This document shows, in pieces, positions 1 to 10,491 of a stretch of 64,000 bases of DNA. The translations under genes and the position numbers were made by a program. The notes below the pieces were generated by a model. That model ran no database searches, was not told the origin of the DNA, and worked only from the letters and a program-made list of their open reading frames with translations. Source of the stretch: Phlyctochytrium arcticum (Eukaryota; Chytridiomycota; Chytridiomycetes; Chytridiales; Chytridiaceae); NCBI GenBank assembly GCA_025602905.1, contig JAHLKI010000039.1, forward strand, positions 1 through 64,000, in the 5' to 3' direction. Positions within the stretch are counted from its first letter, which is position 1, and every line of letters begins with the position of its first letter.

Positions 1-1
1 A

Positions 2-1369
2 GTCTTGGGCAGGGCGCCCGATATTGTTGTAACCGATCACGAGAAAGCACTCATTGGTGCCCTCAAAGGTGTTTGGCCCCAGACGAAACGACTGCTTTGT
101 CGGTGGCATATCCTACTAAACATTAAATCTAACTGTCATAAGTACTTCGACAACGAATCCGAATACGATGAAGACGGTGAAGTTGAGGTATATACCTGGA
201 AGATGTTTGACAAGGACTGGAAGCATTTGGTGAAGCTGCCTACGCAAGAACTCTTCGATCAAACCTGGCGCCAACTTCAAAACGAGATTAGTCCCGAAAC
301 AGATGATTACATTACCAACAACAAACTACCTTTTAAAGAGCATTTCGTGGGCTACATCACGAACCAATACAAGCATTGCAGACACACGGAGACTTCCATC
401 TGTGAAAGCCAGCATCGACGGATCAAACAAAACCTCAAGTCTTCTGTCGGAACTTTGGCGCACACGTACAAAAAAATATGCTTGACTGTCGCCAACATGC
501 AGCAGAAAGCCGAAGTTCGCTACAACAATGAAATTAATGGCATCGTCACTACGTTCAGTCTCATTTTCCTACCAGTGCAGCAAAACGTGTCAAGATTCGC
601 GATCAATCTCTCTTTCAAATCTTGGAAGGCGGCTGTCAAGGAGATTGAAGAAGGTGATGCCGAGTGCCGTTGTACCCTTCGAAGCATTTATGGTGTCCCT
701 TGTGGCCATGAGGTCCTAAAGATCCTGGAGAATAAACAAAATCTCAGTTACAGGCTTTTTGACAAGCGATGGTACTTGGTTGACGAGCCGCAAGACAACA
801 TCATTGACCCCGCTATGGCCGGCGCCAAGGAACCCGAGCAGAAGCAAGGGATTGGGAAAGCGCGGAACCAGTGGCAAGAGCCCCGAATTCACAGCGGTGG
901 GGAGGATTTGGGCCTTGCTGAGGATGGGGAGGATCCGGAAGACGTCCCGACCGCGCCAGGAGACCAGGACATTCCCGAGTCCGATCCAGAGTCCGACGAC
1001 GAGCTAATTGACTTCAGCAAGGATGACGATGACCACATGGCCGATTTGCTCGCTCTGTGTCGAAGTGTGGAGAATTTGGAGGTGGAAGGTGCAGGAATTG
1101 CTGACGCGTCCGATCTTGCTTTGGACGCTTCCCAGCCGCCCAAGAAGCGTCGCTGTACCGGGTGCGGATCGACCGAGCACCAGTATGACCATGTGTTGAA
1201 GAAGTGTGGAAAGGTGCGGAAAGTTGCAGTTCCAAAGCCCACTGCTGCAGGAAGAGGTCGAGGAGGACGCGGAGGAAGGGGTAGGTGCTTGACGTCCGTA
1301 ACAAACACATCCGTTGCTGTGGCAACCTCTCTTCTTATGTCTTTCCATGCTGTTTATTTATTGTCCTAG
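2..1369 (+). CDS. MULE transposase, 5'-truncated by window edge
   Basis: Mutator-like (MULE) transposase running in from the left edge, so the DNA-binding region and first catalytic Asp are missing. Visible: the second catalytic Asp in VVTDHEKAL (about residue 10), the following CRWHILLNIKSN block typical of the MULE DDE domain, a candidate catalytic Glu in SICESQHRR (about residue 134), and a SWIM zinc finger (CRC...PCGH, about residues 223-237). After an acidic low-complexity stretch comes a zinc knuckle (CTGCGSTEH...KKC, about residues 389-406) and a GRGRGGRGGRGR tail. The last residues before the stop at 1367-1369 read into a possible intron (donor GTAGGT near 1279), so the true C-terminus may differ. 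No inverted repeat was found for its right end. Confidence 0.8.
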   Translation, partial: VLGRAPDIVVTDHEKALIGALKGVWPQTKRLLCRWHILLNIKSNCHKYFDNESEYDEDGEVEVYTWKMFDKDWKHLVKLPTQELFDQTWRQLQNEISPETDDYITNNKLPFKEHFVGYITNQYKHCRHTETSICESQHRRIKQNLKSSVGTLAHTYKKICLTVANMQQKAEVRYNNEINGIVTTFSLIFLPVQQNVSRFAINLSFKSWKAAVKEIEEGDAECRCTLRSIYGVPCGHEVLKILENKQNLSYRLFDKRWYLVDEPQDNIIDPAMAGAKEPEQKQGIGKARNQWQEPRIHSGGEDLGLAEDGEDPEDVPTAPGDQDIPESDPESDDELIDFSKDDDDHMADLLALCRSVENLEVEGAGIADASDLALDASQPPKKRRCTGCGSTEHQYDHVLKKCGKVRKVAVPKPTAAGRGRGGRGGRGRCLTSVTNTSVAVATSLLMSFHAVYLLS

Positions 1370-1754
1370 TCGCTGAATCAATATATTGTTCTCGTTGTCC
1401 AATTTGATTCGAGCTCCAGCTACTGCGAAAAGTGATATGACAGTTAAAAGTGCATGAGCATAAACAAACATTGTTACGGGGAAAAGTTGCTGAAGGATTG
1501 GTCCGAATCTGTGGTTCATAGGCTCATAGGGCACACAAAGAGTACACCAACCAATAGTACCAATACACCAACCAAAAAAGTTGTCCGAAAAGGGGTTAAC
1601 TGTGTGGAACAGTGATTTTTAGCGATCGGGGCAGTGGATTCGAGGCGCTCTCGTTTCTCAGAGTCTCAGAGATCAGTGTTTCTTGCTAGATCGAAATTCA
1701 CTACGATCTAAGTTCTTCTGACCAAACATACTGAGAGATATCCTTTGCGTCTTT
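1370..1754. other. Non-coding, no supported feature
   Basis: Stretch between two transposase remnants. Only a short direct repeat (TACACCAACCAA, twice, about 1545-1575) stands out. No gene or RNA is supported. Confidence 0.5.
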
Positions 1755-3044
1755 ATGTCAATGCAACCGGAGAGCGAGTACATTGTTAAGCACTGCCATG
1801 TTTCCATCCCCTGGGGTTCGAAATACAAGGCGTGCGACAGATGCCGTAAAATCGACAAGATCAACAAACAGAAGCATCGGCAGCGCAAGAAAGAAGACAT
1901 TCCCACTTCTCCAAACCCTCCTGAAAAGCGCCCTAGGCTAGCGTCGGATGAAGGATCCGGTAGTCCCGCTGGTGATGTGAATGTTGCAACTCTTTACCAG
2001 CCAGTGAGTTGAATCCTGAAAACGGTCCGACTCTCTTATCTGAACTTATGTGTAGGGCCAGGAGTCAAAGTCATACACATCTGCTCAGAACCTGCTCACA
2101 GCTCTAAGGGAGGTGGCCAAAAATTCTGAATCCATTGATTTTGATGCAACTTGTTCCATGCCTACAGAGAACGGCATCTCTGATCGTGAGTGCATCCAGA
2201 TGATGGCAAAAGAGATCTGGGATGTGACCGGCTACAGATTTACGTAAGTTCCATCTAGTTAAGTCCTAAGCTCTCACATATTGAGCACAGGTTTAGCGTT
2301 CCGGGTCAGTCAAAGCTGGCAAAGGGACATCTCACGCGATACTTCTGTAGCCAGGATGAGGCTAGGAAGAAGAAGGCCAAACCATCTCAAAAGCCAGGCG
2401 TAAAGCACCGCGAGCATGTAGGCATGAAAAGATTTCCATGTCAAAGTCATTTGACCATCAGCTTTCGACATCTGCAGATTGGTGCCCAGATACGTATCAA
2501 GCTCCGTCATGTCCATAGTCATCCTCACTATGTAGATGTGTCAATGCCTCAAGGGGCTTTGGACATCATTAAGTAGCATGCGGGATGGTTAAAACCGACG
2601 GCCCTAGTGGCAAAGGTACAAAGTGTCTTCCCTTCGGTTACAGCTACGCAGATCCACACGGCATGGCGCGAATGCAGTCAGGTCCATTGGAAAAGGCATG
2701 ACCTACAAATGCAGTCCGCTGAGGCCCTGCTCTCCGAGTTCGGTGATTCTGTCGACATCCTTAAGATTGATAGACTGCCTGAGGGCGTCGAAATGTTAGC
2801 ATGGGGAATGAAGGAGCTTGCCGGGAGGCTAAGCGGACAAACAACGGAAATTGCGATGGACGCGACTTGTAAGCTACCACTTTGATCTTCAAATGTCTAT
2901 CTCATGTGTGGTACATTCTGAGCTGGAATGTATCGCACTCTAAGACTCATATCTCATCCATTTCAGACAATACAAACTCCAAGCACCTAGAACTCTACAC
3001 CATTATGGCAGAATGCGATGGTGCCGGGTTCCCACTCAGCTACT
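1755..3044 (+). pseudogene. Decayed MULE-type transposase, N-terminal half
   Basis: Exons can be followed at about 1755-2003, 2057-2243, 2291-2879 and 2967-3044. The N-terminus has a small Cys motif (CDRCRKIDKINKQKHRQR). The third exon encodes a basic DNA-binding region (KRFPCQSHLTISFRH...VHSHPHY) and is broken by an in-frame TAG at 2574-2576, after which the same frame continues (AKVQSVFPSVTATQIHTAWREC). The first catalytic Asp region is visible as IAMDAT, then across an intron YNTNSKHLELYTIMAECDG...SYCLL, a MULE-like block. At 3044/3045 the frame runs directly into a truncated copy of another transposon and the rest of the transposase is absent. Dead by nonsense mutation and truncation. Confidence 0.7.
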
Positions 3045-5282
3045 GTCTCCTCCAGCCTCCATTTCCTGAATAGCAGAAAGTATGTGGAGAACAATCGTGA
3101 CATAGTTCTTTTTGCGGTAGCGAATGAACAACGGCAAAAGTCTGTGCAACACCTCCTTGTAAAGCATAACATCTCCGCTGGCCATAGCCGTTGCCGCATC
3201 CAGAACAAGTGGCAGTTCTTCATCAAAAAGGCGGACTAGAGACTCCACTATATCACGTTGAAACTCAGGTAGATCCGTTTGCTGCTTCACCCAATCCAAC
3301 ACTTGGACTCGGCACTTTTTCCAGGACAGGAACATCATAGTCAGCAGCATCATGCGCCTTACAGGTCGCAGCTTTACTAGAGTAACCGCGAAATCGGGGA
3401 ATGCGGCGCTCCAAATGGGCATGAAGACATTGAAGTTCCATTGCAGCAAAGCTGAAATACAGTAAGTATATTGCCTTGCCGTGAAACGTAAATGATACAG
3501 AGCTTACCCTGCTGCGCGTTCAGTGCTATATGCATGGCATCAGGCCATGGACAGAGAACAACTCTCAGATACAGATGATCCGTAGGTAATGGGGTTCGAC
3601 TATGCGCCCAGAGCATCTTCATCACGTTACGCCAAACATAAAAGTCGCCAGTTATCCAGATAGCACCATCCTTGTAGTGTTCAATAAATTTTTTGACGGA
3701 AACCATTAAAGAGCGCAAATCCTCCGCTGACTTCATGCGATTGGGCATCGCGTCGAAAACGTGGAACTGCTTTAGTTCAGCAGCACTAGTGGACATGTCA
3801 AAACAGTACGGCTGGCGAAAGTTGTTTGATTGGTCCTTGGTAATCAACTTTTCACCGTAAGTTTCCTTAACAATCACATCGGTAACTGCTTGGCTCAGGA
3901 ACGGCGCACCGACAAAGGTCTTTTTGTCCTTATCAGTCTTCAGGGAGCTAAAGTCGATGTGGGGCTTGTCCAGAAGTGGCAAGGGTAAAGCCCGCCGTAC
4001 GAATCCATTCTCTTCATCCTTGGACGAATCCCCTTTGGGAAAGAACTTGACAGCCAAATTAGCTTGCGTATGGACAGTGCTAAACTTCCCGGAGTTGGCT
4101 GAGCCGGGAGTTCCATGAACCGAAACCCTATTAAAGTCGTCCATCTTCACGACTGGCACTTCCGTTCCGCTGGCCATCCGCTCAGTCAACTCTTTGTACG
4201 CCCTTTCATTGGCGGCCTTCATTTTCTGCTCCGCAATGTCGAGGCTATAGCTCAAGTTGAATGACGAAAGAACCTTCCTACTAGAGTCAGATATTCCCAG
4301 AGTCGTAGACAACACCACATCCTTCACGAAATTGATGTGCGGATGAAGGAATGCCGCCTTCTGTACAGCAATGGAAGCAATGATACGTCTTCTTCTCTCG
4401 GACTCTGTTTGTTTCCATGTGGTGGCTATCAAAAGGAAATTAGCTATCTAATATATCCAAATCAAAATAGATCTACATACCTGACAAACCGAGGTCAACA
4501 GCGGTTTTGGTGGCGAGCTGTTCACAGCTGTCTAAGTGCTCAATGAAGGCGTCGAGGTCGGATGTGAAGGGCATCTTAAGTTTGCACTTTTTGTCCAGTA
4601 GTTGTAATACTCCCGCCCTAAACTTGAGAGTATCCTTCAAAACCGGCTGAACGGTCTCTTCAACATCAACTTCAATGGTGCCAAAAAGCAGCTTGCGTGC
4701 AGGCGTAGGCGAGACCACAGACGAGATGGGTACGGGCGACGCGAAAGTTGGTGTAGAGTATGTAAGCGACCCACCGACAGAAACAGGCGTTACGCGTGCA
4801 GGAGTGATAAAGAGAGGGTTGGGTACAGGGGTGACGGGTGTGGTGGGCGTGACGGTTATAGTTGTTGCGGCAGGTACAGGCGTTCCGGGTATAGTCATAG
4901 TAGCAGTGGGCCTGACGGGCGTCGCGGTGCTACTGCTGCCAACAGCAACAGCTTGGGTATTGTCCTCCTGTTGGGTGCTTAAAAAAAGGGGATGTGGGTA
5001 TTTGCGGTTTAAATGTGACCAACATTTCTTGCAGAAAGTAGCATTTTTGTGGCCGGCATTTGTGTCGAAATGAAAATCAACATTGTTGGCTACGAGATGC
5101 GCGAGAAGTCCCAAACTGCGATGGTAGTATCGGGCAGAGGGCTTGGTTGTCCTGCAAGTAATGCAAGTATATTTGATGCCTGATTTCTTCTTGCTAACTG
5201 GGCTATCAAATGCTCCGACAAATCGACCGGTGTTCTGAGAACTGCCTCCAGAAGACTGATTACTATGGGTGCTGTCAGTCAT
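3045..5282 (-). pseudogene. 3'-truncated gene of the unassigned transposon
   Basis: Exons 4481-5282, 3508-4425 and 3045-3451 correspond to exons 1, 2 and the first part of exon 3 of the gene at 37865-41053. The N-terminal zinc-binding region and central domain are intact, but the last exon stops after AIQEMEAGG at the junction with foreign DNA, removing about 316 C-terminal residues. Expected to be non-functional unless the missing part is dispensable. Confidence 0.85.
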
Positions 5283-5699
5283 TATAAGTTGCGTGGGCTC
5301 GGATGGAATCGTCTTAGGCTGTCAACAGGGGGAGTTGATAGGTATCTTGACGAGATCCAAGCGTCCCCGTACTGATGCAACGCGAATCCTTCGATTGGGG
5401 GAACCTCGAAGTGGGGGGAGTTAACAGCGAAATCGCCATCAGAAATCTGCACTTAACTGTTATCATCGCTACACAAAACGGCCCAACCCATAAGCCACTT
5501 CAAAGTAATATACACCACCCCGCCTTTCGAGATGCAGGAGCGCATTTTTATTGACGGTTTGCAATTATACAGGCCAAAGTAGGTTTTCCAACGCGTATTT
5601 CACGGACACGCCGGAGCTCTGATTACATCAGCAAAGCTGCGCAAGCACGTTCCTAATTTGGTGGGTTGATTAGGCCTAAAATGGGACCCGTGCGCTGGG
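3045..5699 (-). mobile_element. Truncated copy of the 4-kb TIR transposon
   Basis: This segment matches 38816-41470 at a constant offset of 35,771 bp, with identical translations for the two complete exons and no difference noticed by eye. The right terminus (...CCGTGCGCTGGG at 5699) is the same as in the full copy, but the left 1,385 bp, including the left TIR and the 3' end of the gene, is missing. The break lies inside another transposase ORF at 3044. The 8 bases after the intact end are GTATACGG, a different target from the full copy. The near-identity implies a recent common source. Confidence 0.9.
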
Positions 5700-7142
5700 G
5701 TATACGGGTACGGCCGCCAGTACGGTCGAGAGTTTCCACCGAGTTTCCACCAACGTCCCAACGTCTGATCCCCAGCATTCAAGGATAAGATCACCATAAT
5801 GCCGCTGGTCTCCAACGATGCGGTATGCGCCTTCTTCCATTAACTCAAATACTGCTCTCCCTAACGCCCATTTCCCGTTAACAGTTCTTGTCACAATTGA
5901 CAAAACTCTACCAAAACAGCAAAGAGAAGGGAACAGTGTACGTCACATTCAAACGCTGTAAGAAGTCCGTACACGCAAATCTACTTCAAAAGTATCTAAA
6001 CCCCATTCATGTTCAGATTCACATGATAAACGAAAGGATGCCGCAAAACTGAATGATCCCGATACCGAATTTCCATGTCTGGTCCGTGCCGTGTCTGGGT
6101 CCAGTAAAGTCAGCACATTGGTAGGTCTCATCTTATGGCCCATCAACCCACCACCATGTGATTCGTTAACTCGTAACAGGTCCAGCCATCAGATACGGAT
6201 CGGTTTCACGATGCATATACGAATGTGATGGTGTTGCATGTCACATCGCTGAAGAAGAAGGAACGGATAAAAAAGGTCAAGAAGGCCAAAATTGCTCCTA
6301 CTACAGTAACATAATAAACGTTTGTGGAGTGATTGATGTCGCATCCACCTATTTCCCCCATATCCGACTGAAAGATATTTTCCGAGACCTGGCAAACTCA
6401 GAACGTAGGATGCCGCCGAAGGACTTGGTTACAACACCTGGTAGTCCACGTTTGCGAGCATTCAATGCCGGCCCCCAACCAACTGGAATTGAGCGGCCGT
6501 TTGAACAATAGAGTATTGCGCAGCACGCTAGATCTGAGCATTCCTTCTGCATGGGTATAAAAACCCTTTTACATACAAACTTTCGAATTTAATTTGTAAG
6601 TTTTTCCGATGGACAAACTTTTTGCTTTTTGGTGGTCGTTCGTTGTATGGAGTTGGGTATTTTGCCGGACATCGACTCTATTGGATAGCTGGAATGCTCT
6701 CCACCTTCGCATCAAGTGGGAATCAATGTAGAGCCAAGTTGCAAATTTATCCAATTGCATCAAATTGGTCGCACTCGTCCATATACGTCCCAACCGCCGA
6801 CCCCTTCCGATATAGCGCAGATTGACCTCCTGAGATAGTTAATTGAAAGTATATAGATTTTTGAGCGTGATATCTCTTGGAGGGTATAGATGACACCCAT
6901 CGATGTCCACGGATGCATGTAGAAATATCGATCATGTAGCAGAACGACTTTATGGTGTATACCATGCGGTTGCTCGAAATGTATGTACTAACTCGGATAG
7001 TTGTACAGGTGAATATCTTCCACTGGGAATCAATGTCAGAATTTTATCTTCCCGACGTCTCGTCCGTCGGCTGCGTCCGATAAATTTGATGAGTTGGAAT
7101 AAAAAAAAAGTAATTTAGTCCTGAAATTTTGAATCAATGCTC
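5700..7142. other. Non-coding stretch, no supported gene
   Basis: 1.4 kb between the truncated transposon and the palindrome. Short ORFs on both strands (none above 75 codons) have no recognisable motifs. I see no RNA gene, TIR or strong repeat. Confidence 0.5.
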
Positions 7143-7387
7143 GGGACTACGGGACGGGCTAGGCAGCCTCTACTGAAAGACTAACTAGCCTCTGGTGAGG
7201 CCTCCAGTACGCATTGGGCAGTAATGATGCTGCTTTGGGCGATTTGTGTTCAAGTTCCGCCGTGTCGGTTCACCGTCGGATCTTGCCTGTTGTACGGGTT
7301 ATACGACCGTTATAACCCAGGGCCATATCGCAGGCCACCACTCGGACCACTGACAGAAAAACCCTCAAAGAAACTTTTGCCCGAATT

Positions 7388-10312
7388 TTAATCAGTACGG
7401 TTGGAACCTTGGTGGGGTAGTGGGATCCTGGTCAGATGAATGTGATCCATGCTGGGAATGGCTAGGGGTGGTGGAGTAGTGACGGTCGCGTGAGGGATTG
7501 GCGTACTGCGCATTACCCCCGTAATGTGGTTGATGCGAGTGATGCGACACGTTAATCGGTAGTACTTGACGGCGGGTATCCTGTTAGTGATGATCACTAT
7601 GTTTGCGAGCGATTTGTTGGTGATGAGGAATGTGTTGAGCAGTCTTACCTGATGGCCAATGTACGTAACATATCTGGTCGGTGGTAGAGTAGCTTGGGGC
7701 CAGTTTGTCTGAAATTGTGAACTATGATCGACTGGCTGAAATACTCCTGGCTCATGTACTGACGTCGGGGAGCGGTTACGCGTAAGGGATCATACCCGTA
7801 GCTAGAATGATGTTGCGAGGACGATTGGATCGAGTGCGTGGGAGAGGATTGTCGTGAGGCCTGGGATGAGCTGCCCGGCTGGGAAAATATTTCTTGTTGC
7901 TGCTGCGCTTGAGCAGCCAACCGTGCATTGTTGTTTGCCACTTCGATTCGGGTGGGACACTTACTCTTGTTGTGACCATAGACTGAACAGATACTGCAAC
8001 GGGTTTTCTTCTTGGAGGCAGTTTCTGCAGCAGTAGGGATTCTGGCCCGCGCGTTTTTCTTTTTGGTGATGGGAGGTAAAAGCCTTGCTTCTCGTTGGTT
8101 GGTTGCTGGCGTGAAGGTTTTGTTAAGAAACCAATGTGGATGAATGTTGGCTGGGTCCACTTGGTCTTCCTTGCGATCCCCTTTAGCCATTATTTCCAAG
8201 AGCTCGTGCTGACACGGGAGACCATGGTTTGTCATGCATAGTCCATCACACTGCTTTGGCTCATAGTCAGACGGCAACGTAGTCATCATTTGGGTCAGCT
8301 CCTTCTTGGCCAATAGCAACTGGGGACGGATCAACCTCAATGCGTATGCAGATACTTTTGTGTACAAGCTTGCCAATACATTGTGCTGAACCACGGGAAT
8401 AAAAACCTTGTCCTGGGCTCGAAGTAGCCGAATTCGGTCGGCTTGTTTCACACACACCCTCTTCATGATGGGGTAGACGGAGAAAAATCCCAGCTGGGAT
8501 GTCCCCAGCGTTTTTTTGAAGGCGGCATGAGCACTCTCCACTTTGGAGGAAGAAATTTGTCCGAAGTGTTTGACCCCAATCAACCACGCGCCCACAAACT
8601 TGTCTTTATGCGGGTCAATCCAACGATTCTCAACGTACTGGGCGCATTCAGTTGGTATGTGCGTTTTCATCTCTTCCCAGCCGACCTCAAATAACTCCTT
8701 GGTTTTGGTATTCCGGACTAAGTTCGACCACTTCTGCAAGAATGTCGTGAAAGTCCAAAGAGGAGATCCCACGACTTCCGTTGTGGGAAAATCCCGTAGA
8801 TGTTGGGCTTTGATATTGGACTGGATATGCCACAAACACAAAAGATGGCGCGCTTCAGGGAAAACAGTCGCGCAAGCATTCATCAGGGCTTGGTCGGCGT
8901 CGGTTACAATGACCGACGGGTCGACGATGATAGAATGTTTTGAGAAAGCTTCCAGGACCCAGGTTAAATCATCTTCCGTCGCGGTTTGCATAAAGCAGTA
9001 CCCAAGAGTGAACGTGACGTTTGTATTTGTAGATGAGACAATGTGGAGCATTCCTGCTCCGTACTTATTGGTACGATAGGTTTCGTCGATTTGGATTACC
9101 GACACTTTGCCTTCCTCCTGCAGCAACTTCGGGACGGAGCTATTGTGATGTAGCCTGGCAGCAGTGGTAGCAGGGCAGCAGTGGAAGTGACATGTCAGAT
9201 TAGTTTGCGCAGTCGATTGCCAAATGTAGTTATATTAGCGGTCGAAGTTGTGTCCCAGTTGTGTACATATAGAGTCGATGCCAGACCTCTGTTTGAGAGG
9301 TTGGACCTTACAATACATAGCGTGTGAACTACCTTGCGCGAACGAGAACGTGTGGTGCCATCCATCCATCCATCCATCCATCAAGAGGATTATCACGTTA
9401 GGAGCTCGGAATAACAATGAGGTGGGTGATGTTCCCTGCCTCCGATTGCTTAACATGGAATATTGCGCCATCCGCCATCATGTCGCGCATTAATGCGTCC
9501 ATTTCCGGCAAGCCTGCCCTTTCACGTTCTCGTTGTCGCTGCCGTCGATTTTGAATATCTTTGGCAATAAGCCGACAGGAATCGCCAAATCGTTCTTCCA
9601 GATTCTCCAGGATCTTAGCGGTGCTTGTACGGGCTCTAAGAAGACTTTCAACGAACGCTTCCTGCTCAACAGTGCCTTTACGCGCCATTGGATATATGCG
9701 GATGTCATCGGTCGCTGGGTGGTTATGCTGTCCGGTAATCTGAATGGCATACCGCCCCCCGATTTTTTCGATGGTTGCCGCCCATTCGCAGCCCTTCAGT
9801 CTTGTCCGGGTCACCTTGCCAGTGTCTGCCGATGCGGTGGGATCGGCCTTAGCAACACCAGCACAAGCGCATTGGACATAGCGCATCTTTTTGAATTCTT
9901 TGTTGGTGCGTTCGCTTCGCTCACCCTCGGCTTTATCCGCGTTTTTCTCTCTCTTGGTCTTTACAGCAAATCCATGAGCATGAGCCGTGTCGCGCAGATC
10001 ATCAAAAGCAGTCTCCAATGTGGGCCAGCGCTGTTGGTTTTGATGGAAACACTCGACCAAGTCCGATGCTACCCCGTCTTGATCAAAAGATGCAGGGGCT
10101 GATCCAGTAACGATTTGCTGCGGCCCGTCCACCTCCTCGTCATCACTAGGGTCCAGGGCATCCCAGTCTACGGTAAACTGTTCAAGGAAGCAATCTATCA
10201 AGTTCTCTTCCCCATGCACATCGAAGTCATCCTCTTCGAGTTCTTTGTCCGCCAGGGACTCGTCAGTAAGCGCAATTGGTTGATCCGTCAAGGCCGCTAT
10301 GCTCATTGCCAT
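7388..10312 (-). CDS. MULE transposase, left palindrome arm (interrupted)
   Basis: Mirror copy of the gene at 10492-13416. The 304-codon first part is 9398-10312 and the catalytic part 7649-9130. It is interrupted between them by the same 265-bp insertion, here at 9136-9400. The probable intron near the 3' end is 7581-7648. Domains and caveats are as for the right-arm copy. Transcription runs away from the palindrome centre, and the ATG at 10310-10312 lies 72 bp inside the arm from the spacer, so both copies share inverted promoter-proximal sequence. Confidence 0.75.
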
Positions 10313-10491
10313 GTTTTTGGAAGGTTAGATCCACGGCGTTTGCAGGTGAGATCCACAGCAGGTATCGAGAGACTGTAACGGTTGGTCGGACTTAAGGCCT
10401 GGTCATGTGATGTTTTTAACAACCGTTACAGTCTCTCGATACCTGCTGTGGATCTCACCTGCAAACGCCGTGGATCTAACCTTCCAAAAAC

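Noticed and set aside
8543..9079. 178-codon ORF antisense to the MULE transposase (also 11725-12261)
   Set aside because: Shadow of the real gene in both palindrome arms; no motif of its own.
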